The translations under genes were made by a program, and so were the position numbers. The notes beneath the pieces are model-generated. The model was not told where the DNA came from. It was given only the letters and a program-made list of their open reading frames with translations, and did no database searches. Source: an uncultured Pelagibacteraceae bacterium (GTDB lineage: Bacteria > Pseudomonadota > Alphaproteobacteria > Pelagibacterales > Pelagibacteraceae). Taken from it: a stretch of DNA of 64,000 nt. Each line of letters starts with the position of its first letter. Positions within the stretch are counted from its first letter, which is position 1. Of the stretch, positions 38,154-45,761 are shown one piece after another. Location of the stretch: NCBI GenBank assembly GCA_902523515.1, contig CABYZT010000003.1, positions 68,368 through 132,367 of the forward strand, written 5' to 3'.

Positions 38154-39301
38154 GTTTTAAAAAGCTTATCAGATAAATTTTGTAAATTTTCTCCCCAGAA
38201 AACTTCTTTAGTGATTTTTTTGAAATCTACATCAAAGACTGTAGACATTGCGGAAGCATATATTGACCTTGAATCTATTGTTGAATTTAAGTCTCTTCCT
38301 TCAAACAATTCTTTTCTCTTAAGTCCAGGCCAATCTGTGTGAATTTGTGCTTTTTTAACTAATCCACCTGCTAAGAAAACAGCTGATCCATAACCATGCT
38401 CAGTCCCATTACTGCTATTTTGTTTAATTGTTCTTCCGAATTCGGTTAATGTAACTATTAAAGTATTATCAAACGACTCTTTTGACATTGCTTGTTTAAT
38501 ACCACTTACTATTCTATCATAATCTGAAAGACAATCAGCGTGAGCACCATCTGTTGCACCTTGTGCAGCATGTGTGTCGAATCCATCTACTTCAAAAACA
38601 GCTACTCTTGGTCCGTTATTTTTTGAAAGTTGTTGGCCTGCATTACTTGCAAGTACCCAGCTGTCGTCGCTCGCTGTATTTCTAAGCTCTCTAGTCATAA
38701 TAGTGTCAAGATTTTCCCCTAACATTTTTTCATTATGCTCTTTATAGGCCTGATTAATAAGTTTGAGTGTATCATTACTTGGAAGCCTATCACCAACAGG
38801 AAAATAATTATTATTCATGGGCACACCTCTTATCAATAAGGGCATTGGTAAAGCTAAAGCTAAACCCTTGCCAGTCAAACCAGCAGTCTTCATTCCCCTA
38901 CCTAACCATCCTGTTTTAACTTGATATGGAATTTTTCCCCCTGTCTCCATCAAGTTTTGTCCATCAAAATGAGATCTTCCAGTATAAGGAATATTAGTTG
39001 CGTGAACTATAGCGCCATTATCTTCATCCCATAATCTCTTAAATGTTTTGAGTGCAGGATGCAAATCAAAATCTGCAGTTAATTTTAAAGTCCTATCAAG
39101 ATTAATTTTACTTCTAAGTTTCTCAAAATTTTTATCCCCTCTAATTGGAACAGCACATAGTCCATCCATTCCACCTCGTAACATTATAACTACCAAATTT
39201 TTTTTATGACTAGATTTTGCAAAAGTAGGCACACCAAATCCTGCGAAATACATTGAAGTTAATGCTGTGGTTTTTAAAAAATCTCTTCTATTTATTTTCA
39301 T
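38150..39301 (-). CDS. DUF1501 protein with Tat signal
   Basis: A 383-residue sulfatase-like-fold protein of the DUF1501 family. The N-terminus NRRDFLKTTALTSMYFAGFG carries a twin-arginine (RRDFLK) export signal, so it is folded before export, often with a metal. Family motifs are LVVIMLRGGMDGLCAVPIRG, DLHPALKTFKRLW, SHFDGQNLMETGG, VDGFDTHAAQG and LTEFGRTIKQNSSNGTEHGYG. The function of DUF1501 is not established. It is paired with DUF1800 (4-base overlap), the usual partner. Confidence 0.9.
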   Translation of the reverse strand: MKINRRDFLKTTALTSMYFAGFGVPTFAKSSHKKNLVVIMLRGGMDGLCAVPIRGDKNFEKLRSKINLDRTLKLTADFDLHPALKTFKRLWDEDNGAIVHATNIPYTGRSHFDGQNLMETGGKIPYQVKTGWLGRGMKTAGLTGKGLALALPMPLLIRGVPMNNNYFPVGDRLPSNDTLKLINQAYKEHNEKMLGENLDTIMTRELRNTASDDSWVLASNAGQQLSKNNGPRVAVFEVDGFDTHAAQGATDGAHADCLSDYDRIVSGIKQAMSKESFDNTLIVTLTEFGRTIKQNSSNGTEHGYGSAVFLAGGLVKKAQIHTDWPGLKRKELFEGRDLNSTIDSRSIYASAMSTVFDVDFKKITKEVFWGENLQNLSDKLFKT

Positions 39302-40737
39302 GCTTTTAGAAACTCCGGATGGTTAAATAATAGAACATTTCTTTCACTTTTTCTGTGAACCATATTTTTAAATACGTAATCTAAAATTTTTTCAGGTTCA
39401 TCAAAATTTTTAGAAATAATTTTATGATAAAATTCTTTGTTATCATTTTTTGGTTTAGTAAAAGCATAGCTTCTGTCTGCATAAACTAATCTTCTAATCA
39501 GTAATTCTGGTGACAACCAGTCATCAGAATAATCTGACCATCCATTAGGTTGCTTAGGTCTATAAGGTGGATGCCCCAATCTTTCTAAAATCTTTTCTGG
39601 CAATCTTTGTTTACGTGTAGGTTTTGTTCCTAATTCATAAGAGGCCATATTTTCAGGTGAAGGAGGCCACTCTAAATCAGCAATTTTTGCAATTTGAATA
39701 AACCAATTTTCTGGGGTTTGAAATTTTTTATAATTTTTATTGTAATTAAAAGCTACTGTGATTGCTGCTTTATGTATTGCAGGAAGGTGGCCATCTGTTT
39801 TCTTAAAGGCATCAATTATTGGTTGCTTCATTTCCTTGGTTGGCTCATCAGTAATTAAATACCTACAAAGCCTATCTGCTACAAAATCCCTACAGTTAGG
39901 ATGATTCACTAAATCCTTAATTACAACAGCCAGAGATTTTTTTCCTTTCTTATATTCTTTTCCTAAAACTATTTTTTTACCTCTTTGGTGATACTCTGAA
40001 TTAAACCACACATTTCCTGTCTCCAAATTTTTTTTACTCCATCTCTGTTGCCAACCAGTCATAATGTAAGCTAATTGAATAACATCATCTTGAGTGTATC
40101 CAGCTTGTGGTGAAACTGTATGCAGTTCCAACAGTTCTCTAGCATGATTTTCATTTATTGTTGCAGGTTCTTTCTTTCTTCTCCTCCACTCATCACTAGC
40201 AGTTACACTCTTTGGTCCAGCACTCTCACTATTGTCTAGATGATGTATCATGGCCCAAGAAGTCGTTACATCATAAACCATTTTTTCAAAACTTTGATTT
40301 AAATTTGGTCGTATTATTTCTCTTTGATAAGGACCAGTAGAATAATTTGCTAAATAATCTTTTTCACTAATCGCAAAAAAATTTCCCCAAAACATCCAGA
40401 GTTTTGCTAATACTGGATGCTTACTATTTATACACTCGTTATGCCTTATTGAAATCTCTAAAGACTCCCAAAATTTTTGACCTGTTTGATGTCGTAGAAG
40501 GTTTTTATGAGTTTTATATAAAGTTTTATTATCTTTATATTTTATTCTTAAAACTTTTCTATCCCCATAAACATAATCTCTATAATGTTTTCTTAATTCT
40601 TTTTCAGAATATATTTTACCTTTCCAAGACAATTCTGGCACATCATTTACTTGATCCAAAGCCCACTTCAAAGGATCAGCAGGAACTTGTTCATTGGGTC
40701 CAATACCAAAAGAAACTTTTCTAAAAAAGTTTTTCAT
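39298..40737 (-). CDS. DUF1800 protein
   Basis: A 479-residue protein of the DUF1800 family, recognised by NENHARELLELHTVSPQAGYTQDDV and the start RKVSFGIGPNEQV. The first half is helical and rich in Trp and His (LWMFWGNFFAIS, TTSWAMIHHLDN). No signal peptide is visible at the assigned start, so it may be cytoplasmic or leave with its Tat-exported partner. The function is unknown; genes for it accompany DUF1501 in many marine bacteria. It follows the GT2 gene by 2 bases. Confidence 0.88.
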   Translation of the reverse strand: MKNFFRKVSFGIGPNEQVPADPLKWALDQVNDVPELSWKGKIYSEKELRKHYRDYVYGDRKVLRIKYKDNKTLYKTHKNLLRHQTGQKFWESLEISIRHNECINSKHPVLAKLWMFWGNFFAISEKDYLANYSTGPYQREIIRPNLNQSFEKMVYDVTTSWAMIHHLDNSESAGPKSVTASDEWRRRKKEPATINENHARELLELHTVSPQAGYTQDDVIQLAYIMTGWQQRWSKKNLETGNVWFNSEYHQRGKKIVLGKEYKKGKKSLAVVIKDLVNHPNCRDFVADRLCRYLITDEPTKEMKQPIIDAFKKTDGHLPAIHKAAITVAFNYNKNYKKFQTPENWFIQIAKIADLEWPPSPENMASYELGTKPTRKQRLPEKILERLGHPPYRPKQPNGWSDYSDDWLSPELLIRRLVYADRSYAFTKPKNDNKEFYHKIISKNFDEPEKILDYVFKNMVHRKSERNVLLFNHPEFLKA

Positions 40738-40739
40738 AA

Positions 40740-41609
40740 TTATTTTATTTTATCAATATCGTGAATATTTGTTAAGGAATTATTAAATTCTTCAATATTT
40801 TCTCTTAAAGCTAAACTGGAAATTGAATAAATCATTATCAATAATAAAACTAATGGTAATGAAGTAATTATTGAGGCGTAGCTTTTGATCAATAATATAT
40901 AAAAAACAATAAATAAAGCCGAACGAATTAAAACTGTTTTTCGAAAAACACTAATTATTGCAAGCGAATGTTTTAATAATTTAAAAAAACTCATCTGTGA
41001 AGGGCCATGATATCTTAGTCCTCTAATTGATGGAATAGTCAATAATACTTTTTCTGTTTTTTTTAGTGAACCTGAAAAACTATTCCATGTAGCTTTTTCT
41101 TCTAACATTTTTTTCACCGTTGCTTTTGATAAACATGTAAAATTACCAAATTTAATTGATTGTCCAGTAAATGATAAAGTTAAAAATTTATGGAACTGAT
41201 AACATATTTTAAAAAATAAACTTTCTGATCTTTTTACTCTTTCTCCAACAATAGATTTTCCATCAGAATTTTGACTAATTTCAATAAAATTTTTAATTTC
41301 TTCAGGTCGATCTTCTCCATCTCCATCCATTGGAATTACATAATCAAACTCTTTTTTTTCAAAAACATACTTTAATCCTGATGCAATACATCTTGTGTGC
41401 CCCCTATTCTCTTTCATATTAAGAATTTCGATAGATTGAATATTGTCAATATTTGGATAGTTGTCTACTATCTGTTGAGAAGAAGCATCATTAATAACTA
41501 AAATTGATACCTCATGATTTAAATCTTTTACCTCATTATTAATATTTTCAATCAGTAATTTTAAAGACTCTCTATCGTTATATATTGGAATTAAAATTAC
41601 GTAATTCAT
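40740..41609 (-). CDS. GT2-family glycosyltransferase, polyprenyl-phosphate sugar synthase type
   Basis: A 289-residue enzyme: YVILIPIYNDRESLKLLIENI starts the GT-A fold, VSILVINDASS follows, and DYVIPMDGDGEDRPEEI holds the DxD metal motif. Two C-terminal membrane helices anchor it (SALFIVFYILLIKSYASI, LPLVLLLIMIYSIS). This is the layout of dolichol-phosphate-mannose-synthase-like enzymes that load a sugar onto a polyprenyl phosphate. It abuts the GT-C gene with no gap, and that gene would use such a donor (inference). Confidence 0.85.
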   Translation of the reverse strand: MNYVILIPIYNDRESLKLLIENINNEVKDLNHEVSILVINDASSQQIVDNYPNIDNIQSIEILNMKENRGHTRCIASGLKYVFEKKEFDYVIPMDGDGEDRPEEIKNFIEISQNSDGKSIVGERVKRSESLFFKICYQFHKFLTLSFTGQSIKFGNFTCLSKATVKKMLEEKATWNSFSGSLKKTEKVLLTIPSIRGLRYHGPSQMSFFKLLKHSLAIISVFRKTVLIRSALFIVFYILLIKSYASIITSLPLVLLLIMIYSISSLALRENIEEFNNSLTNIHDIDKIK

Positions 41610-42932
41610 CTATCTTGATCCTACACAAATGTTATCAAGACACATATAATCTTTCAATTTATCAAGCATTTCTCTCTCAACAAAACCCTCCCAAACTGGT
41701 CTTGATTTTAAGTGATATGAAAGATTACCAGCAGTCCATTCATCACCCAAAACTACGTTTATAGTTGAGTTAAATTGTTGATCCCAAGCATATTGAGTTT
41801 TGATTGCAATTTCTTTACCTGGATAATCAGTTCTCTTGTCATCTTTTGAAATCGAAACATAAGCGTAAAGTCCTGGTGATAAAAAGAAAAACAAAACAAA
41901 TCCAATCATAAATGGCTTTAATTTTTTTAAATTGATTTGTACTTGAAACAAATAAACAAAAAGTGTGCCAAAAAATAGATAGAAAGGTGTCATCCACATT
42001 GTTCTAATTTTTGATCCAGTAATTAATGAAGTTAAAAACATTAAAACAATAGGCAAAATATTAATTACTAATAAAAATAGTAATTTTTTGTCCTTTAAAT
42101 TTAAATTAAATTTAATTTTTTTTACTAGTAACCAAATTAAAATAAAAAATGGAATTATTATTCCTACTTGTTTGAATAAAAAGATTAGTGGATATTTGAT
42201 GTGGTCTAATAAAATAGATTGTTCTAGGCCAGTTCTAGCTAATCCATAAGTAATAGTAATAAAATCATTATTATATAGCCAAATAAAATGTGGGATTAAA
42301 ACTACTAAGAAAACTTCTAGTGTAATAAGATATTTAAAATCAAACTTTTTCTCCTTTTTAAAAAAAATTAAATAAATAAATAAAAGATCAATTGAGACTA
42401 ATAAATAAACAAATAGATATTTTGATAAAAAACCGAGAGCAGCAAACAGACCTACTAAAAAACAATCTAAAAACTTTATTTCTTTACTGCTATAAATTTT
42501 CCAAGAATAATAAACTGTTAAAGACCAAAAAGGTAATTGACATACATTTACATTAAATTCTGGTGTAGTGAAATTGTAAAAATAAATTGCTTCAATTAAT
42601 AATACAGAAATTAAACCTAAGAATTTATTGTTAACTATTTCGTTTGAAAATTTTAAAACATAATAAAAAGAAATAACTACAAAAATTTGACTCAAAAGAT
42701 AATAAACCCAATCTTGTGGTCCAAAAATTTGATATAAAACTTCAGGAACAAAAGCACTCATTGGCGGATGTTTATTAAATCCCCAATCTAGATTACTTCC
42801 CCAAGCTAAAGCTTCGATTGTATCCAATGGTAAATTATGATTTGTAAGTGATGGAATCAGAGTCCAAAAAATTAGATGAGCTGTAACAAAAATATAAAAA
42901 ACATTATCAATATTTTTGTTATTAATGGTCAT
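41610..42932 (-). CDS. GT-C membrane glycosyltransferase (ArnT/PMT-like)
   Basis: A 440-residue polytopic protein with about ten membrane helices. The first periplasmic loop has LDTIEALAWGSNLDWGFNKHPP, with the acidic and His-Pro-Pro residues typical of PMT_2/ArnT-like enzymes. A soluble C-terminal end contains VVLGDEWTAGNLSYHLKSRP. These enzymes transfer a sugar from polyprenyl phosphate to a lipid, glycan or protein on the outer face of the inner membrane. It is the first gene of the seven-gene unit and is divergent from dksA. Confidence 0.85.
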   Translation of the reverse strand: MTINNKNIDNVFYIFVTAHLIFWTLIPSLTNHNLPLDTIEALAWGSNLDWGFNKHPPMSAFVPEVLYQIFGPQDWVYYLLSQIFVVISFYYVLKFSNEIVNNKFLGLISVLLIEAIYFYNFTTPEFNVNVCQLPFWSLTVYYSWKIYSSKEIKFLDCFLVGLFAALGFLSKYLFVYLLVSIDLLFIYLIFFKKEKKFDFKYLITLEVFLVVLIPHFIWLYNNDFITITYGLARTGLEQSILLDHIKYPLIFLFKQVGIIIPFFILIWLLVKKIKFNLNLKDKKLLFLLVINILPIVLMFLTSLITGSKIRTMWMTPFYLFFGTLFVYLFQVQINLKKLKPFMIGFVLFFFLSPGLYAYVSISKDDKRTDYPGKEIAIKTQYAWDQQFNSTINVVLGDEWTAGNLSYHLKSRPVWEGFVEREMLDKLKDYMCLDNICVGSR

Positions 42933-42941
42933 TTACAAATA

Positions 42942-42950
42942 TTTATATCA
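42942..42950 (-). promoter_or_regulatory. Possible extended -10 of the glycan operon
   Basis: On the minus strand TGATATAAA (42950-42942) is an extended -10. Transcription would start near 42935, almost at the ATG (42932). No convincing -35 is seen. Confidence 0.35.
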
Positions 42951-42961
42951 ATTAAGCTTGC

Positions 42962-42989
42962 TTGACACCCCTAATTTGCTGAATATACT
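42962..42989 (+). promoter_or_regulatory. Consensus promoter of dksA
   Basis: An exact TTGACA (42962-42967), a 16-base spacer and TATACT (42984-42989) form the best promoter in the window. Start near 42996, 15 bases before the dksA ATG at 43011. Confidence 0.75.
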
Positions 42990-43010
42990 GCGGTCGATCA
43001 AAATTAAGCT

Positions 43011-43526
43011 ATGCCAAAGACTGCTAAAGCAAAGAAAAAAGTATCAAAACCAAAAACTAAAGTTGCAAGTAAAGCAAAGCCAGTTGCAGCTAAAGTTGTC
43101 TCCAAGGGACCTGTAAAAATTTCAAAAACTTATGTTCCAAAAGATACTGAAAAATATATGTGTGAAAAACATAAAGTATTTTTCAGAATGAGACTAACTG
43201 AATGGAAAAAAGAATTAATTAAAGCGAATAACGAAGCTTTATATAATGGTGGTATGGATGACAATAATATTTCTGCTGATATTGTTGATCAAGCAAACTC
43301 CTACATCGATAGCAACGTAGAAATGAAAGCAATTAACAGACAAATTAAATTAATATCAGAAATTGATAAAGCGTTAAGAAGAATTAGAGAAGATACTTAC
43401 GGATATTGTTTGGATACAGCAGAGCCAATTGGATTAAAAAGATTAATGGCAAGGCCTGTTGCTAAATACACTATTGCAGCACAAGAAAAACACGAAAAAG
43501 AAGAAAAAGTTCATGCAGATGACTAA
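43011..43526 (+). CDS. dksA: DksA/TraR-family transcription factor with degenerate zinc motif
   Basis: A 171-residue RNA-polymerase secondary-channel protein expected to act with ppGpp. A Lys/Ala/Val-rich N-terminal extension of about 45 residues precedes the coiled coil (MCEKHKVFFRMRLTEWKKEL to IKLISEIDKALRRI). The globular end DTYGYCLDTAEPIGLKRLMA then VAKYTIAAQEKHEKEEK fits DksA, but of the four zinc cysteines only the first remains (Cys, Thr, Thr, Ala). It is therefore a low-cysteine, probably zinc-independent form. It is followed by two tiny coupled ORFs. Confidence 0.92.
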   Translation: MPKTAKAKKKVSKPKTKVASKAKPVAAKVVSKGPVKISKTYVPKDTEKYMCEKHKVFFRMRLTEWKKELIKANNEALYNGGMDDNNISADIVDQANSYIDSNVEMKAINRQIKLISEIDKALRRIREDTYGYCLDTAEPIGLKRLMARPVAKYTIAAQEKHEKEEKVHADD

Positions 43527-43644
43527 AATGAAAAAGAAATCATCTAAGCAAAATTCAATCTCATTCCTATTTGCTAAGAAATATATTTATTTTTACTATC
43601 CTTTTTTCTGGATTGTGTTGTTGCTATATTTGTTTTTAAAATGA
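43519..43644 (+). CDS. Tiny predicted membrane protein (41 aa) overlapping dksA end
   Basis: ATG at 43519 (or 43528) gives 41 (or 38) residues: MTKMKKKSSKQNSISFLFAK, then a hydrophobic, aromatic-rich helix ending FFWIVLLLYLFLK. It has a positively charged N-terminus and one membrane span. It overlaps the dksA stop by 8 bases and its own stop overlaps the next tiny ORF (ATGA). No family is recognised. Coupling on both sides supports translation. Confidence 0.55.
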   Translation: MTKMKKKSSKQNSISFLFAKKYIYFYYPFFWIVLLLYLFLK

Positions 43645-43736
43645 ATAAAAAATTAGTTTTAATAATTATAATTATTGTTGCTATTGAATTTTCAGGTTAT
43701 GGAATTCTTAGTACTCTCTACAGATTGTTTGGATAA
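43641..43736 (+). CDS. Tiny predicted membrane peptide (31 aa)
   Basis: ATG at 43641 overlaps the previous stop. The peptide begins MNKKLVLIIIIIVAIEFSGY and ends STLYRLFG: one short hydrophobic helix with a basic N-terminus. It could be a small membrane protein or a lipid-anchored fragment; no family is recognised. It ends 4 bases before the convergent GST gene, so the pair fills the gap completely. Confidence 0.45.
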   Translation: MNKKLVLIIIIIVAIEFSGYGILSTLYRLFG

Positions 43737-43739
43737 ACT

Positions 43740-44366
43740 TTATAGTTTTGGGATTTCGGCCTCTTTATCCATAAATCTATAACCTTTTACAACAGCTTCT
43801 CTTTCAGCTATTTCTAAATACCATCTTGACAAGTTTTCATAATTTTTTAAGCCAATATCATGCCATTCATGTCTTGCCATCCATGGCCAGGTTGCAATAT
43901 CAGCAATTGTATAATCTGGTCCTGCAAGAAATTTAGATTGTTTTAATCTTGCTTCTAATTCTCCATAAATTCTTTTGGTAATTTTAAAATATCTTTCCTC
44001 ACCAAACTCACTTTTACCTGGATTGTAATGATGAAATTGATGATGTTGACCAATCATAGGTCCAACGGTTCCCATTTGAGCCATTAACCATTGATTAATA
44101 ACCAGTCTATCTTTTTCATTGTAAAATTTTCCACTTTTATCCGCCAAGTACATTAATATAGCACCTGACTCAAAAATACTATTACTGCTATCATGATCAA
44201 TAATCACAGGAATTTTTCCAAAAGGGCTTAGCTTTATAAATTCTGGTTTAAATTGTTCATCTTTACCAATATCAACTTTGGTTACTTTGTATTCATACCC
44301 AATTTCTTCAAGCATGATGCTTATTTTCCATCCATTAGGAGTATTAGCAGAAAACAGTTCTATCAT
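43740..44366 (-). CDS. Glutathione S-transferase-like protein (YghU/YfcG type)
   Basis: A 208-residue GST: thioredoxin-fold N-domain (MIELFSANTPNGWKISIMLE, KLSPFGKIPVIID, IFESGAILMYLADKSG) and helical C-domain (INQWLMAQMGTVGPMIGQHHQF, YTIADIATWPWMARHEW). The TPNGWK motif and GPMIGQ are those of the nu-class disulfide-bond oxidoreductases YghU and YfcG. It overlaps the reductase gene by 4 bases and ends the proteorhodopsin-side set. Confidence 0.9.
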   Translation of the reverse strand: MIELFSANTPNGWKISIMLEEIGYEYKVTKVDIGKDEQFKPEFIKLSPFGKIPVIIDHDSSNSIFESGAILMYLADKSGKFYNEKDRLVINQWLMAQMGTVGPMIGQHHQFHHYNPGKSEFGEERYFKITKRIYGELEARLKQSKFLAGPDYTIADIATWPWMARHEWHDIGLKNYENLSRWYLEIAEREAVVKGYRFMDKEAEIPKL

Positions 44367-45379
44367 TTTTTTATTCCAAGTCTTTCTTGCGCAGCTTTGG
44401 AAGTTGTTGTGAATTCAAATCTTAATTTCTCATCTGGTTTTGCATATTTAAAACAACCTCTTGCGGCTAACGCGCCTTCATGAAAACCTGAAAGGATTAA
44501 TTTTAATTTTCCTGGATAAGAACAAATATCACCTATAGCAAATATTCCATTAATATTTGTTTCAAAGTTTTCAGTATTTACCTGAACTGTTTTCTTATCA
44601 ATATTTAATCCCCAATCTAAAATAGGACCAAGTTGCATAATTAAACCAAAAAAACCTAATACGTAATCAGATTTAATTTCTTTAATTTCTCCTTCATCAT
44701 GTTTTATTTTTACTTTCTCAATATTTTTGTCTCCTAAAACTGAGTCCATTTGAAACTTTGTATACAAATTTAATTTTCCTTGTTCATTAAGCTCTTTTAC
44801 TTTTTGAACACTTGCTTCTACTCCGCTAAAACCATCTCTTCTATGAATTAAGTTTACTTTGGAGTTGTTTGATAATTCAATAGCCCAATCCAAAGCTGAA
44901 TCTCCTCCTCCAAATATTGAAATAGTTTTGTCTTTAAATATTGATTTATCTTTAATTGAATAAAATATAGAATTGCCTTCGAATTTTTCACACTCCTTTA
45001 CTGGAAATTTTCTAGGTTCAAAAGAACCAACACCACCAGCAATAATAATTGCTGCAACATCAAATTCTATTCCAGCAGAGGTTTTAACATGCCATCTGTT
45101 TTTATTTTTTTTTAATTCTTCTACTCTTTCATTTAAATGAAATTTAATATTGAAAGGTTTAATTTGCTTTAAAAGATTATTAGTTAACTGTTCACCAGTA
45201 CATTCTGGGACAGCTGGGATATCATAAATTGGTTTATCAGGATAAAGTTCAATACATTGGCCTCCTGCTTTATCCAAATTATCAACTATCTCACAACTCA
45301 ATCCTATAATTCCAAGTTGATGAGCACAAAATAATCCTGTTGGCCCTGCTCCAATAATTAATACATCTGTTTTATTCAT
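44363..45379 (-). CDS. Ferredoxin/flavodoxin-NADP reductase (thioredoxin-reductase-like)
   Basis: A 338-residue FAD/NADP flavoprotein: FAD site DVLIIGAGPTGLFCAHQLG, NADP site KTISIFGGGDSALDWAIEL, and GIFAIGDICSYPGKLKLILS near the end. It lacks the CxxC redox pair of thioredoxin reductase, and AGGQCIELYPDKPIYDIPAV matches TrxR-like ferredoxin-NADP reductases (YumC type). The adjacent ferredoxin gene, with no gap, supports ferredoxin as partner. Confidence 0.9.
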   Translation of the reverse strand: MNKTDVLIIGAGPTGLFCAHQLGIIGLSCEIVDNLDKAGGQCIELYPDKPIYDIPAVPECTGEQLTNNLLKQIKPFNIKFHLNERVEELKKNKNRWHVKTSAGIEFDVAAIIIAGGVGSFEPRKFPVKECEKFEGNSIFYSIKDKSIFKDKTISIFGGGDSALDWAIELSNNSKVNLIHRRDGFSGVEASVQKVKELNEQGKLNLYTKFQMDSVLGDKNIEKVKIKHDEGEIKEIKSDYVLGFFGLIMQLGPILDWGLNIDKKTVQVNTENFETNINGIFAIGDICSYPGKLKLILSGFHEGALAARGCFKYAKPDEKLRFEFTTTSKAAQERLGIKK

Positions 45380-45700
45380 CTAACCTTGCTTTGATGGAAT
45401 GTTTACTTCTAATCCATCTAACTCATCTGAAACAATTAACTGACAACTCAACCTGCTATTATTTTTTGGTTCAAAAGCCATATCAAGCATATCTTCTTCA
45501 CCATCCTCTTTTGTTGGAAGCTTATTTAACCATTCCTCTTTGACATAAACATGGCACGTAGCACATGCCATACCCCCTCCACAATCTGCATCAATGCCTG
45601 GAATATCATTTTGAACTGCGCCTTCCATTACAGTTAATCCTTTTTGAACATCGACTGTATGAATTTTATTATCGTGTGTGTGGTAAGTAATTTTTGCCAT
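45380..45700 (-). CDS. 2Fe-2S ferredoxin (adrenodoxin-like)
   Basis: A 106-residue electron carrier. Cluster ligands are visible in [17 protein letters not shown] (C-x5-C-x2-C) and later RLSCQLIV, the spacing of adrenodoxin/putidaredoxin-type ferredoxins that serve oxygenases and desaturases. It immediately precedes its likely reductase gene and lies 61 bases after the desaturase gene. Confidence 0.94.
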   Translation of the reverse strand: MAKITYHTHDNKIHTVDVQKGLTVMEGAVQNDIPGIDADCGGGMACATCHVYVKEEWLNKLPTKEDGEEDMLDMAFEPKNNSRLSCQLIVSDELDGLEVNIPSKQG

Positions 45701-45761
45701 GCGTTATATATAGTTTCTTATCTAAATTGAACAAGTAAGTAAAATCATACTTAATATTTTT

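Noticed and set aside
43459..43518. Longer start for the tiny ORF after dksA
   Set aside because: This part is a +1 frame of the DksA C-terminus; the 43519 or 43528 ATG gives a sensible small membrane protein.
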